This document shows positions 20,948 to 33,575 of a DNA stretch of 64,000 bases, in pieces. This DNA is from Cephalotrichum gorgonifer (taxonomy: Eukaryota; Ascomycota; Sordariomycetes; Microascales; Microascaceae): positions 2,324,693 through 2,388,692 of the forward strand of contig ONZQ02000004.1 of NCBI GenBank assembly GCA_900312665.1. Direction: 5' to 3'. The position numbers and the translations under genes were made by a program. The notes under the pieces are model-generated. The model did not search any database. It saw nothing but the letters and a program-made list of their open reading frames with translations, and was not told where the DNA came from. Every line of letters starts with the position of its first letter. Positions within the stretch are counted from its first letter, which is position 1.

Positions 20948-21986
20948 TTACTCCTTCGCGCCGTCCCCTGCCTCGCCACCGCCCGCATTGGATCCCATGA
21001 CCGAGCCGACAAAGTCCTGGTACTTGAAAACATCATTCCGAGCTCCGCGGCCGTTGCGGTTGAAGGCCCTCCGGGAGGTGAAGCCGCTCATGACCATGTC
21101 CACCTCCGCCTCCGTCAGGGGTCTCTCGCCGGGCTCCGGCGCCGTGTTCAGGAGCGCGTCGCGGAGCTCAGCGACGTCAATCTGGCCGCTGTCGTCGTCG
21201 TCGAATGCCGACAAGGCCGAGAGGAGCTCTGGGCTAGGCGACATGGCCGCTAGTGTTGTAGATAGCGAGTTGAGGAAGTAGGGCATGGTCATCGTCTGTG
21301 GGGCCGACGGGGGGAAGAATTGCGCGACATCCGACGGTGCGGATGGCAGGCCTAGCTCTCGGTTAGTCCGTGTATACGACCTCTGACGGGCTTTTGCGTG
21401 GACAAGAGATAAGGGGAGGAAAGAAAAGGGGGGACGAGATGGACTCGTACCTAGCTGGTTCAGCATATCGGCAACATCTTCCCTATTGACTACTCCGTCG
21501 CTGTCCCGGTCTAGAATCTGGAAGCCGTCTCGTAGGTTCCGGACCTGGGAGGGCTGTAGCTGCGATAGCGCATTCCCGTGGGATGCCATAGTATTCGATA
21601 GCGGCGCGGTCCGTGTGGGCGAGGCCGGATATGCTGGTTTATGGGAGGCGTCCGGTGCCTGCCGGGCCTTCGGGGTCCAGCTAGCTGACGGCGTTGGCGT
21701 GTTGGACGTGGTCGTCGTGGTACTGTCCGACATAAGTCTGGATGAACTGTCGGGGTGGTTGTTGAACTTGATGGGCGACGAGAGTGGAGTGGTGTGCCTC
21801 ATGGGGCTAGACTGTGAAGGCGTTGACTCTGGTCTTCGGAACGGGGAGCTTCGCGTGGATAATCCGTGACCCAGAGGCGAGGGTTTGTACGAGGTAGGCG
21901 TTGTCTGCGGGAAGGTCGAGGTGGTCAGCTTCGTGGGGAAGGCGGAATTGAGGATTTGGACGGTGCAAAAGTGCTTTCATTACCAT
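20948..21986 (-). CDS. EF-hand protein, probable myosin regulatory light chain
   Basis: Exons 21986-21984 (the ATG alone), 21904-21451 and 21357-20948 encode 288 residues. The frame upstream of the Met at 21802 stays open and coding-like back to an acceptor at 21905, and an ATG followed immediately by gtaatg lies 79 nt further up; this is my preferred start. The first about 120 residues are Ser/Thr/Pro-rich. Two EF-hand loops are visible: DRDSDGVVNRED and DDDDSGQIDVAE, the second ending in the usual Glu at position 12. Spacing and the GYxxDFL-like tail (FKYQDFVGSVMG) resemble fungal Mlc2/Rlc1. Family knowledge: such chains bind the myosin-II neck and act at the cytokinetic ring. A calmodulin-like protein is the alternative. 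If the ATG-only exon is wrong, a 253-residue form starts at 21802. Confidence 0.72.
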
Positions 21987-24268
21987 TTTTGAGTTAGGTC
22001 TCTAGCTTGGGCTCGGGTGTTTCGCGTGGAAGGCGCTGGTGGAGACCAGAGTTGCAGGTTTCAGAGACAGGGCGATACAAGTAATCGCAAATCTTCAAGG
22101 TCGTGTGTGTGGATGTGTGCGCGGCAGCCCTGCCACCGATGACGCTTTTGTATATTACTTGTAGATCAAAATGATCGCTCGTTTGTTGAGTTAAATTGTT
22201 GTCCGATGTATGACAGATGCTGTGTATGTATGATTGAGATACTTGTCGCTAGAGTTCGTTATCGATTCCCGTTTGACTGCCAGGTTCATGCCGTGGAAGG
22301 TCGGTTCGTTGACGGAATCCACGAGGGGCTGTTGGCAGCCGTCCGCTTGTGGCAGGAAGTAAACAACCTTCGGGTGGCCGCGACAACCGGAGACATCATT
22401 GCTTTCGGGGAGGGACCAATGGGTGGAGTCGCATATGCACGGACCACCCGTCCCCACAACACCAAGCAATTGACTACATCCATCATATTGGATGTACATT
22501 TAATACTCGTACTCGTAGACTCGCTGCCCTCAATGGACACTAATACCGCATCATAAGCGTTAGAAAGGAATGAAGGGCCATCGTCCTTTTCCTAGGGTTG
22601 CGCCTTTTTAGACCGTAATGCCGGTCATCTAAAGGATACATGTATGGGTGGCAGGGCAGATTACCTGGGCGGTCTACAAGTACGCGAGATGAATGAACCA
22701 TAAGAACAGCCCTGCTTGAGGACCCTTCCTGACACAGACGCTGGATGGAACGCCTCGAAGCGCCGACCTTCCGGAAGGCCAGTGTGCTCCGATCGGAAGT
22801 TGTCTGTCACCGCACACTCTCTCTATCACTGCCCCGGCGCCGTCTACAAGAATACTTATGTACCAGCGTCACCTCACTACAGCATGGTATTCACGGTGCC
22901 CTCGTCGTCGATCACAAATTCCTTCCTCCCAGGACCAGAGAGGACCCGCCAGAGTGGTACAAGGGCCTTGTGTGTGGGTGTGGACGGCGGAATTCCCGGT
23001 CCGGGTTAGGCTGCATCTCCAACGGGATCGGGGCATGGCACATCCTCGTGTCCCCCCGCCGGCAGCCCGTCAGGAGAGGTCTATAAGGAAATGCGGTGTG
23101 CGACATAACCTAACGTGGCGGCTGCATGGAGCGTACGACATGGGACGCCAAGTCCCAAAATATTTATAAGAACAGGAAGAAGTACGCGAAGAAGAAAAAA
23201 ATCGAGATTGGAATAAAGAAAACAAATCATTTCCTCATTCTGGAATATCTACTACTAGTACTTGTTGATAATGACCGTGTCCACCCACTTCGAAGCACTT
23301 GTGCGAGTATGGAAGAGGTCAAATTTACGATGGGCCAATCCGACACCAGCTTGAAGCCAATGCGGAGTATGAACCCCGTACTAAAGTACTCGTATTCCCA
23401 GAATCGATAGTACCTCCGCTTTCCGAGTACGATCCTTCCTTGCATCCAAGGACCCTGAACCCTCATTCGCTCGCCCCCTGAAGAAGCTCAAATTTCATTC
23501 TTTATTATTCTATTATTCCGGACCGACCCTCACCCCGCTTCCCAGTACCCTGCTGTCTGCAGATCATGTTTCGGTTCTCTCAATAATAATGACTACCCTG
23601 TCGATGCATTGACTTCATCGACTCACTCGGCAGCACCCTCTCTCGCTCTCTCGCTCTCTCGCAATCTAATTGGCGTTTCTCCGTGTGTCTCGCGTGAATC
23701 GAAGACCTCGTGCGCGGAGACCAACCTTTGGTCTAGTTATCTCCACAGTCTTGGTTTCTCTCCCTTCGCTTCTCCCTCCGACAACCAACTCCACTCACTC
23801 ACCTTTCTCCTGGCTGGCCAGTCCTTACTTAACCCTTACTTAACCTTAACGTCATCCACGCTGGCGTCTTCCGATCTGCCCTGAACTGAAGCCGGCTTCT
23901 CGATATACCCCCCCCCCCCCCTTATTGTTATCTCTAACCACATACCCACCCTCCCGGCGGTACATACTCGTGCTTCGCGTGCCCTACAGCCGCACCTTTC
24001 ATCCGCCGTTTCTCGGCTGACCATCCGAGGCCGATCCCGTGGACTCTTCCAGCGCCGGAAAGGGGTCCAGAGTCGAGACACGAGACACGAGACGCTCTAA
24101 TAGCGAGCGACTAGTTAGCTCGTCCCCACACGCCGATCCCGAGCACTCAACTCGACCCGGCGGGCCTAATTCGAACACGGCACCAAGCGACCGCCCTATG
24201 TTCTACCGCCTGTTTTAGTAGTCTCTTCAGCCCACCGCCCGGGGCCCGCTAAAAGCAATCTACCAGCC
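21987..24268. other. Intergenic region upstream of the EF-hand gene and Afi1
   Basis: These 2.3 kb separate divergent genes. They contain a GTACT-AA-AGTAC motif at 23378-23389 with several GAGTA/TACTC words around it, a TCTCTCGC short tandem near 23639-23662, and a C10-11 run near 23910. The last few hundred bases are pyrimidine-rich, as in fungal promoters and leaders. I found no gene. Confidence 0.55.
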
Positions 24269-27049
24269 ATGGCTTCGACACAGGCCGCCCCTCCATTCCC
24301 CTCGCGGTCCGCTTCTCGAAATACACCCCCGATAATAAATTCCAACGGGCCCTGGCCGAGCCGCAGAACCTCACTGTCACTGTCGTCCTTCCCCGGCTCG
24401 CGATCGCCTTCCTCGATGTCTCACCACTCCCGACCCTCTCGGTCGCCTCAACCACCACCACCACCGCCGACCGTGCCCGAGACCGACCGCACGTCGAACC
24501 CGAGCTCCAAGTCCAAATCGTCCTCCATAGGCGTCTCGTCCCACACGTCTTCGCCGTCCGGCTCCGGCTCCGGCTCCCGCCCCCGGCGGCATAACCCCGA
24601 TGCCCACTCGCCTAGGAAGCTGCGCTCCCAGTACCCGCGGGGGTCAACCGAGAACCATGTCGAGTACATCCTCGTGGCGTCGTTCGACATCGACCGCGGC
24701 CCTGTTATGGAACACCAGTTCCCCGTGGCTATCACGGGGGATGAGCACATGCTGGCGGAGCTGATGCTTCCCGACCAGACCCACGTGCGGAATCAGGACT
24801 GGACCATATTCTTCCTGCACAAGGATACCAGCCAAGAGGAGGATGCCGAGGAGCAAAGGCAACGCGAGCGGAGGCGCAGGAAGCGGAGGCGGAACCGCAA
24901 CAGGGTTGCCGGCATAATCAGCGAAGAGGATGAGGAGGGCTTCGAGGAGGACGACCTTGACGACCCTGACGACTGGGACGACGACGACGAATCGACCGAT
25001 AGCGAGCCCGAAGGCGGCGAGGGCCCGCCCCTAATATACGTGCTGAATCTGGTAAACACGAAACAGGACAAGACCGTGAAGAGAGGTGCTGTCGTAAAGG
25101 CGATGGCAATATGTACGCGGCATCCCTTCCTACACATATATAAGGTGTGTATATCTCCGGCCGGCGTCTCTTACATTACATGCACTTCCCCTCCTGTGTT
25201 AACTCTTCCATGGTGCTTCCGTGCCTTTGCTAATGATTTTGCCTTCCCCACCTAGCCGCTACTACTATTAGCCCTCGACGAATACTTCAAGTCGCCGGTA
25301 CCGCAGACCCTCTCGATGCTCTACGACGCGGTCAACGCTATGGACCTCTCTCTTATGCCAAAACTCAGCCTCCTCGAGCGGCACCTCCTCCAGGCCAGCG
25401 ACAATAAAGATCTCTTTGTGGAAAAGTTCGAGCAGATGATTCAGGCGCGGATAGCCGAGGACCGCGGTGAGAACATATCAGACCAGCCCTTCGATGCGAG
25501 CAGGGATCCGCCGAAGCCACTCGGTATATCCAGGGCGGGAACGAAGGCCCACTTCGAAGGAAACTCGGTGTACTCCGTCCCGCGCGACACCCACGAATTC
25601 GAGAGCAAAGTGATGTACAAGGGGATACCGGTTCCCATCAAGGTGCCGGTTGCGATCATGCCCGAGAGCGTGGGCGACTTCTCCCTGGTCAAGCTGATAC
25701 AGACCTTCTCGGCTCCTCACGCGAAACAGCCGATAGCCTACCCGCCTCACCCCCACCTCACGACCAACGGCGCGAACACGCATCCCATCATCGTGCTCGC
25801 CAACGCCCTGCTCACGCAGAAGCGCGTCATCTTCCTGGGCCACAACATGCCGTCGGGCGAGGTGGCCGAGGCGGTGCTGGCGGCGTGCGCGCTGGCGTCC
25901 GGCGGGGTGCTGAGGGGGTTCACGCGGCACGCGTTCCCCTACACGGACCTGACCAAGGTCGACGACCTGCTCAACGTGCCTGGCTTCATCGCGGGCGTGA
26001 CGAATCCGACCTTCGAGCTGCACCCGGAGTGGTGGGACGTGCTGTGCGACCTGCCCTCGGGCAGGATCAAGATCAGCAGCAAGATCGAGGGGCTGGGCCC
26101 CACGGAGGGCATGGTGTACTTCCAGCAGCAGAACCCGTCGTACTCGCCCCTGGTGTCGGTCTACGCGTCGGGCAGCTCGTCGACGCCGGACCTCACGCAG
26201 GACGCCGCCTTCATAGCGGACATACTGAAGAGCATCGCCGCTAGGCGCGGCGAGCGCGTCATCAGGGCCAAGTGGAGGGACTGGGTGGTCAAGTTCACGC
26301 GGATCGCGGCGGCGTTCGAGGAGTCGGTGTACGGGGCCAGCGCGCTGTACATCGGGAGCGACGACCTGGACAGCGCGGCGTCGTCCGGGGGTGGTTCGCA
26401 CGGGTACGTGTGGGTCGATGAGACGGCGAGGCTGAGGGAGCTGGCGGGGAATGTCACGCGCATTGAGGGGTGGCGAAACACGAGGAGCTATTATAGCTTC
26501 ATTCAGGTATGTACTTCCCAGCTTATACCCGTGGGGTGCCGGGGGCTTCAGTTGGCTCCACGACACCTTGACTGGCCGCAGATGCCTTGGGCTGAAATAA
26601 GGGAAACTAACGATGAATCCCAAATCCAGGACCTCGCGCAGCTCTACACCGTCCGGCCGCTAAAGGGCCTCGACCTCCATCACATGCACGACCGGCTCCG
26701 CACGCAGCGGCTGACGCCGGCGCAGAGCAGGGAGATCTACCTCTCGTTCGCGCGCCAGGTGCACTCGTACGACGAGGTGTGCCTCCTGCTGTCCGTGGCG
26801 CCCGAGTCGCACGCGGGGCTGTTCTACGTCGCGCTGGGTCTGTTCCACAAGGACAAGGAGGTGAGGGCGCGGACGGCGGACCTTGTTGAGAGGGTGGCGG
26901 AGCACGAGGGGGGCCAGCACTGGTGGAAGAGCCTGAGCGGGTTCGAGAAGCTAGCGTTTGAGAGGATACGGAGGGAGGCGGAGGAGGCGGTGGGGGGGAA
27001 GGTGGAGGGGGAGAGGCTGCGTCTTTCAAACGGGGAGAGGCGTCGTTGA
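24269..27049 (+). CDS. AFI1: Afi1-type DENN-family polarity protein
   Basis: Exons 24269-25144, 25256-26506 and 26630-27049 encode 848 residues, all junctions in phase 0. Residues 1-125 are Ser/Pro-rich. The Afi1 N-terminal signature starts near residue 130 (VEYILVASFDIDRGPVMEHQFP, then ELMLPDQTHVRNQDWTIFFL). An acidic linker follows (about 215-250). Exon 2 has the second conserved block, including LANALLTQKRVIFLGHNMPSG, typical of the stabilization-of-polarity-axis (SPA)/DENN fold. Intron 2 is 123 nt, in frame and stop-free. Family knowledge: yeast Afi1 binds the Arf3 GTPase and helps set the polarity axis; DENN proteins often act as GEFs. A role in hyphal polarity and vesicle traffic is inferred. 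Confidence 0.88.
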
Positions 27050-27698
27050 TGGTTCATGAGGGGACTTTTTTTTCCCCTGGTATTTCTTGGGGAGTTTTGA
27101 GATCTTGGAGGTGGGAGTGGCGGTTTTGATACTTTCTGGATTCTTATGAGCATACTGAACGGCGTTATCCCCTTTGTTTCGGGGCGGGAGCGGGAGTTGG
27201 GGACCCTGCGGGGAGGGCGAAGTGGGAAGGCTAGTAGGCCGGCCTATATGGGGTATGTTAAAAGCGGTGGATGTTGGATGATATGTAATGTCTAAGCGGT
27301 TGCGGAGGGGGGGTGTATACACAGGTGGTGACCAGGAATGAGGAAGGATACACGATACAAGAGGAGAAGTAAAGAATGAGTGGAGAAGCAGGGAATCATA
27401 CGAGGCGCATGGCCGTCGATTAGGTCGTGTCCAGAGCAGTTTCGTCAGTGAAGTTTGTGTATTACTAGCCCTGCGAGGCTACACCTCCTGCTTTCCCCTT
27501 GTCTCCTCCCCGCCATTTGTCACGCCCCTACGGCGCTCTTACCACGCCGCATACTATACCCCCAGTATCCAGAGGGTGCTCTGCCCATCTTCGAGGTATG
27601 AGCGGGACCATAGTGCTATTCGCGCTCTCCGTCTATATACAAGCTTAATAAATCCGCCCTCTGGGTCGACACACACGCGCTCGCGCTCACGCTCCAGC
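27050..27698. other. Intergenic region between convergent Afi1 and SFGH genes
   Basis: A 650-bp stretch between two 3' ends. It should contain both terminators and untranslated regions. I see no gene or repeat. Confidence 0.5.
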
Positions 27699-28903
27699 TT
27701 AGAGGCCGAGGAACTTGGCGGCGTGCTTGACGTGATCCTCCGCGAAGGTGGAGATGAAGAAGTAGGAGTGGTCGTAGCCCTTTGAATCATATCTTCGTTA
27801 GCCTTTGCCCCCCCCCCCCCGTTTTTTTCTTCTGCTCAAAATCCAAACTCCCGCCACAGGTGATGGTGTGTTTGCTCTCTCTCCCCCGCCAGGGGAAGAA
27901 GAAAAAATATGAATAAGAGAGTAGTGGGAAAAAAAACAAGAGAGGAGAACAACACTTACGTCGTGGTAGCGGACCTCGAGGCCTTCTACGCCGGCGTCCT
28001 TGGCCGCCTTTTCGAGGTTCTCGGGGAGGAGCTGTCCCTGCTTGTAGAAGTTGTCGCCGGTGCCCTGTCATTTGAAAAAGTAAAATCGTTAGGCTCTGTT
28101 GCGTCTGCAATAACCGAGGGGGTTATGATATGCCTCTCCCCCCTCCCCCCTTTTTACAAAACCAAAAGCCGTAGTGGCTCAAGGAAACTATAGGACAGGA
28201 GAACGGGGGACCAAATTAGAGGAGAACTCACCACGTCGATGAGACAGTTCAGAGGGCCCTTCCACCCCTTCACCAGCTCCGTGGCATCATGCTTCTTCCA
28301 CGCCTCCTTATCATCCCCCAGGTACCCGGCGAACGCCTTCTCGCCCCACGGGCACTTGGACGGGTTCGAGATGGGCGCCCAGGCGCTCACGCTCTTGAAG
28401 ACGCCGGGGTACTTCATGTACAGCGTCAGGGCTCCGTGCCCGCCCATCGAGTGTCCCGAGATGCTGACCCTGTCGGCGTCCAGCTTGTCCGCGAACTCGG
28501 CCAGGACCAGCTCCCTGAGCTCCTTGGCGACGTACGTCTCCATCTTGTAGCCGGCGCTGTAGGGCTCGGCGGTGGCGTCGATGTAGAAGGAGGCGGCGGA
28601 GCCGAAGTCGTACGAGTCGTTCTCGCCCGGGATGTCGAGGCCGCGCGGGGAGGTGTCGGGCCAGAGGAGGGCGAGGCCGAGCTTCGCGGCGTGGGGGGTG
28701 AGGAAGCCCTTCTCCGTGCAGTTGTCGGGCGTGCAGGTCAGGCCGGAGAGGAAGATGAGGAGGGGGGAGCGGGCGGCGGCGGTCTGGGTGGGGGGGAGGA
28801 AGAGGTTGAGGGCCATGGGGGTCCCGGTCGTGGGGGAGTCGTGGGTTAGCTTCAGGAGGGTGCCGCCGAAGGTGGAGATGGAGGCTTTGGTTGTGAAGGC
28901 CAT
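27699..28903 (-). CDS. S-formylglutathione hydrolase (esterase D family)
   Basis: Exons 28903-28232, 28064-27960 and 27779-27699 encode 285 residues; all junctions are phase 0. The alpha/beta-hydrolase nucleophile elbow is GHSMGGHGAL (Ser about 152). The family segment LSGLTCTPDNCTEKG is near residue 53-67. The catalytic Asp region is IDVGTGDNFYKQ (spanning junction 1), and the catalytic His is in GYDHSYFFI at about residue 263, opening the last exon. Length matches the family (about 280). Family knowledge: it hydrolyses S-formylglutathione to glutathione and formate, the step after glutathione-dependent formaldehyde dehydrogenase; it is cytosolic. Confidence 0.93.
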
Positions 28904-29746
28904 GGCTGCTGTTGGTTTGGTTCAAGAAGGCTTGGTGGTGATTTTGGGTTGTAACGTCGGAGGGATGAAGGGAGGTCTTTGGATTCAGCTTCTTTTTGGA
29001 TGTGAGATGTATGAAGGGTGGGAATTGGAGATAGGAAGGGAAAGGGTAGGTATTAGGTGCAAGAGGTGGAGCTTTCTTTTTTAGGGGGGAAGGGGGGACT
29101 ACGGGGGTTATGGATCTAGTAGCTTTAAGCGGGATGAGAGCTCGGTTGTGTAAGTCCGGTGGCTCTAGAACGTCCTGTCCACCTTCGGCAGTTCACTTTT
29201 TTGCTGTCCGAATAGGAAGAAAGGCCCGTCTACACGTTATCTTGACCCCGCGTTGGTCAAGCTATCTGCGCGTGTTAGTGGGTGGTGCCCCTCAATTCCC
29301 CCAATTGAACACACCCTGCCCCACTTTCCCCGCTTGCAACATCGCGGGACCAGCTCGGTGTTCGGCATCGCTCTTTCCTTCCTTTACCATATCGTATGAG
29401 TGCTTACAGATCGATATCTGTACGAGAAGGCATCCTTCCTCCACGGACAGGAGCGTCTAAACTTAAAAGCGTAAATTAACCTATTTAAGGCTGGAGCCAG
29501 GGCTTGGTACATGGTAAGCGTTCTATTTATACAGCTAGGTGTTTCGAAGTAATAACGAGGTCCAACAATCCCCTCTCCCATCCATCCTCCCCGCGGCCTA
29601 GCAACCGATCCACGACTAAGCTGTTCGAACCCTCGGGCGCCTCCTCTTGATTTCCAATCCTCCACACAGCTAGATCCCTCATGATACCTATACCATTTAC
29701 CATACTCACAGTAGAGAGAAGTCCAGAACCCCCCCCCCCATCCCAC
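28904..29746. other. Intergenic region upstream of SFGH
   Basis: This 840-bp interval contains the SFGH promoter and the 3' untranslated region of the tyrosinase gene. No further gene is supported. Confidence 0.5.
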
Positions 29747-31221
29747 TCACTCATACACAAAGCAGAACGGACCACCGATAGTATCCACCAAGTCCCGTAT
29801 TGGCCTCGCCTCAGCCAACGGCGACAGATCTAGCAGGTCGTCGAGCTTCACTTCGTCACTCGGCGGCTGGTTCATCATGGTGCCCGTCCCCGCGATGCCC
29901 TGCCTGTTCTCCCAGTCCAGGTTCTGCCAGATGAAGTACATGCGATCGATCTGGCCGTGGTGCTGGAAGAAGGCCGGCTCGAGGGGGGAGAAGTAGAAGT
30001 CGCCGCCGGGGTCGCCGCCTAACAATGCCCCGAATATGTTAGTCAAAGGGGGCCACAAACACGAAAAGCAAATCGGGTATATAGTGTATACGAAGGTGGG
30101 GGGGGGTATTGGCATCGCGTCGGGGACATGTTTGGGCACTGAGATTGTTTCCTTATCCTTACCAATGGTGAAGTGACCGCCGCCGTGGCTCGCCATCCCG
30201 AGCCCCCTCGCCTCCGGGTACCGCATATCGCCCTGTATGATGGCCTGGAACAGCTCGATGTTCGGCGCCGACGTGATGACGTCCGTCGTGTTCCTGATGC
30301 TGGCGTTCGCCGCGCAGATGGCCCCGTTGAGGTTCCTCTTGATGCACCGCGGGTTATACGCGAGCGGCTCCGCCACCGTCGACGGTCCGAGGTTGACCGT
30401 ATAGTTCGAGAAGGGGCCCTTCATGACGCACCCGCCTCCAGAGCCGCCGCCCATGCCCGGGAACCCGCCGAAACCCCCGCCCCCCGGGGAGGCCGCGACG
30501 GGCTCCCCGTCGGAGCCGAGGGAGGTCTCGGAGCCGTCAAAAAGGGGGGACTTTTGGGGGTCCGCGCAGTCGAGGCCCCACTCCCAGTAGGGGAAATCGC
30601 CGTCGTAGCCGCACTTGGTGCGGAGCTGCTCCTCCAGAGTGTGGATGTAGTAGCGGTGGAAGGTGAGGAACGTGGCCTGCTGAGGCGTTAGTACTGTGGG
30701 GCTGGAGATCATGGAGGGAGAAGGGGTCCCTACGGAGTTATGAACAAAGGGTGTCAGGTTGTAGTGGAGGACGGCGAAGTCGTCGTACGCCGACTTCGCT
30801 CCATCAATCTCAGTATTGATACTCTCTGCGGCCTGAAGGCACAACATGGCGTCCGTATACTTGATCCTCATCTCGGCGGGGAGATTGCGCCTGGGTTGCG
30901 CTTCATCAGCACGATTTTCACACGAAAGGGGGGGTCGCAGGATCGAGAGCTGCCCGGGATACTAGCGGAGAGAAGAGGGGAGAAAGAAACAAGAGGACGA
31001 AAACAGAAAAGGGCTCACCATTCCCTCCGGACGCGCACATTCTCCCTCGTGCACCCCTCTCCCGACTCCGGCAGCCGTGCCAGCGCGGCGTCGAGCGCCT
31101 GTTTGCTGAGGCTCTTGAGGGCCTCCCCAGAGTCGACCTGCTCCTGCGTGAAGGTCGTATCCTGGGCTGCCACGAGCGTGGTCGCCGCCAGTGCGGCGAG
31201 GAGCTTCTTGACAATCCCCAT
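29747..31221 (-). CDS. Secreted tyrosinase (polyphenol oxidase)
   Basis: Exons 31221-31019, 30890-30163 and 30018-29747 encode 400 residues. The junctions rebuild expected motifs: REW-RNLPAEMRIKY and HFTIG-GDPGGDF. A signal peptide is likely (MGIVKKLLAALAATTLVAAQ). CuA histidines are in VLHYN (about 110), PFVH (about 118) and FHRYY (about 146); CuB histidines are in SHGGGH (about 303 and 307) and FFQHHGQIDR (about 330-331). A Gly/Pro-rich insertion at about residues 200-222 (GGGGFGGFPGMGGGSGGG) sits between the copper sites. There is no C-terminal caging domain. Family knowledge: these binuclear copper enzymes hydroxylate monophenols or oxidise diphenols; whether this one is a true tyrosinase or a catechol or aminophenol oxidase cannot be told. 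Intron 2 (144 nt) is in frame and stop-free. Confidence 0.9.
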
Positions 31222-32797
31222 TCTGACCTTGGGTGCCTCGAGTGAAGTGGGAGGGCAAGCTGCGAAGAAAAAACGGGTTGGGCGGACTGATTTCTCACAG
31301 CTACACGGAATCGTGTGTAAACAGGAGCTAGAGGGGGGACGAAAGCGAGGGTGAGGCCTTGTTCCGGGTAGCACCTTTAGACTACGCCGGCGAGGAAGGA
31401 TGGGATCGCCATGGACTTATATAGGAGGTTTATCTTATAGATCCACCCCGAATTGTACTAGAGGGCCTACGCAAGCCCTTGTGTGATGGTTTATTTGGGT
31501 GTATTCCAGTCTATAGTAGATGATATGTACGGGATGAGCCATAAACACCCCTCTCGGCCGGTGATCCGCTATTCCCTACCCTCTCCTTGGCTAGTAGACA
31601 AGATAGACAGGGATGACCTGTCGATCCCCAAGGTTGGTAAAGGGGGAAGTTATATGGCGATTAACGAACTGGGAAAGGTTTGAGCGATGCGGTGCAGCCA
31701 AGGCCTTTTTGAAAGAGGACGAAGTGTATGGAACCCGGGAGCGGTACTTGTTTTCGGAGGGGGAGTTGTCGATCATATGCCTATTACCCGTTTACCCAAT
31801 TCCTTCCGTATGGTTTTATTCGTGCCCAGACACTATATGTATATATTGAGGCTAGGTCATCTAGTTTCTCGGCTTATAGACTTCTATTATACTCTTCCTT
31901 TTCAGGGGTGGGCTTCTAGAATGTGCGCACTACATGTACGCTCGCCATCTGTGGGGCAACTGCTAATATCACATTTATTCCAAATCTGATTGTGAATGGT
32001 TAGAAGAAAATGTATCGTTCGTTATAATGTAGGATGACGGAAGTAGGGGTGCGGTACATCCAGAAATTTCCAGTATGTTTGGTGAAGATTCGATTCGACT
32101 TGTCTCCTGACCACGCCCTATCGAAGTTGTACTTGCCATCTAGTCAGAGTATGAAACAAAGCACCAAAGCTCTAGTAGTACAGCCCTGGGAACTAGGAAA
32201 CACATTCGGGTAGAGCCTCCTCACCCTCCCTTTCGGATCCAGGCTTGTTGCTTGCATGTAGTAACTGTCGTGCTCGCCATTCACTGCCAAGGAAGGTGTT
32301 CGTAGCGAGCATTGTTGGAACTTTGGGTTTGGCATGGCCCAAAGGTACCGTACCTCGCAGCGCAGCATAAAGCGGGGAATCCATCCGCGATCCCGCGCGG
32401 CGTCGTCATCATCTGGCGAGAGAGATCGGCCGCGGGGGACGGGCCTGGAATGCCGGCGTCTCCCCTCCACCTTCCTCCGTTCTGATATTTCGGCATATTC
32501 TCCACATCTCCTCTCCCCCCTCCCTACATCTGCCAGCATTACACGAGGTGAGGTGCTTTCTGCCCGGGCAAAGGTAAGAGGAAGGCATTGACGAACACGA
32601 TTTGGATTCCAAGACATGCCCAGGCCGGACCAAGAGGGGTATGTATCGCCATCCGCCTAGGCCATCCCTCGAACCCGCCCGCCGCGCTAACACAATAATA
32701 ACAATTCCATTTTGCGCCTTTTCCCAAATCCCGTCGTGATGATCCGCCGCCCCCCTTCCATGCTGATGGTATTGCGGTTCTAACTCGCGCCCTCACT
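31222..32797. other. Intergenic region upstream of the tyrosinase gene
   Basis: A 1.6-kb stretch between the tyrosinase start and the RPB6 stop. The first part should hold the tyrosinase promoter. Reading frames are short or of arbitrary composition. No repeat stands out. Confidence 0.5.
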
Positions 32798-33575
32798 TTA
32801 CTGGAGAAGCTCCTCGCACGTCCAATCCTCGTAGCTGCGAAAAAGAGTCAGCCAATGAGATACACAATGAGGGAGAACGAGGGCTCCCCACGCCCCGGGA
32901 AACCCTCTCCAAAAGAAAACTCACTATCCATCGGGGAGATACCGCCTCACGATGAGCGGGATCTTCTTCTCCTTGAGCTCCTTGATCGCGATCTGTAGGG
33001 GATCCGTCTCGCCCTCGAGATCGACGAGTACCGGCGCGTTCATGCTAACAAGTTCAATACCCACGTTAGACTCTCTGGAACGAACCAAAAATAGGGAAAG
33101 TGGAACGGAAGAAATTCTGCCGCCCGTTGCTCCCTAGAGGCCAGTGATCCCTTACCTGATCTGTAGCGCCCTGGTCCCCAGTATCCTGGCCTTCTCGTAC
33201 TTGGTCATGTAGGGCGTCGTCGTGCGATCCTCATTAGGGATGCGCCTATCCTTCATGCTCTTCGAGGAGAGCCGGCCTTGGTTCGCGGCCGCCGACGGGT
33301 CGCCGGAGACCACGACGTTGTCCTGCTCATCGTCGAGCGCCGTCTTGTTGTCACCCTCGTCGGCCAGGTCGTCGGAGTAGTACTCGATCTCCTCCTCCTC
33401 GTACATGGGCTCGTCCCTATAAAGTAGAAAAAAGACAAGTTAGCATGTCGCGCGCACAAGGGACCTGGATTGCGCTCCGGGGTGGAATCGCCAAGAATGT
33501 ATCGGGGGTGGGAAGGCAGCAAAGTGGGTGAAGAACATACGCGCCCATGTCCATATCGTCTCCTGCGTCAGACAT
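32798..33575 (-). CDS. RPB6: RNA polymerase I/II/III shared subunit RPB6 (ABC23)
   Basis: Four exons, 33575-33541, 33416-33156, 33044-32925 and 32834-32798, encode 150 residues. All phases agree and each intron has standard signals. The N-terminus is acidic (YEEEEIEYYSDDLADE), and the core shows TTPYMTKYEKARILGTRALQI, SMNAPVLVDLEGETDPLQIA and KKIPLIVRRYLPDGYYEDW, matching RPB6/Rpo26 over its conserved C-terminal half, with the terminal TCEELLQ. Length is as in yeast (155). Family knowledge: it is a clamp-side subunit common to all three nuclear RNA polymerases. It faces the TFIIIA gene across 600 bp. Confidence 0.96.

Noticed and set aside
25478..26623. A 381-codon minus-strand frame
   Set aside because: It is antisense to Afi1 exon 2 and Arg/His/Val-rich without motifs.
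32925..33044. A possible frameshift in RPB6 exon 3 at a run of C residues
   Set aside because: On recounting, the run is four bases and the frame continues normally through DPLQIAIKEL to the stop.
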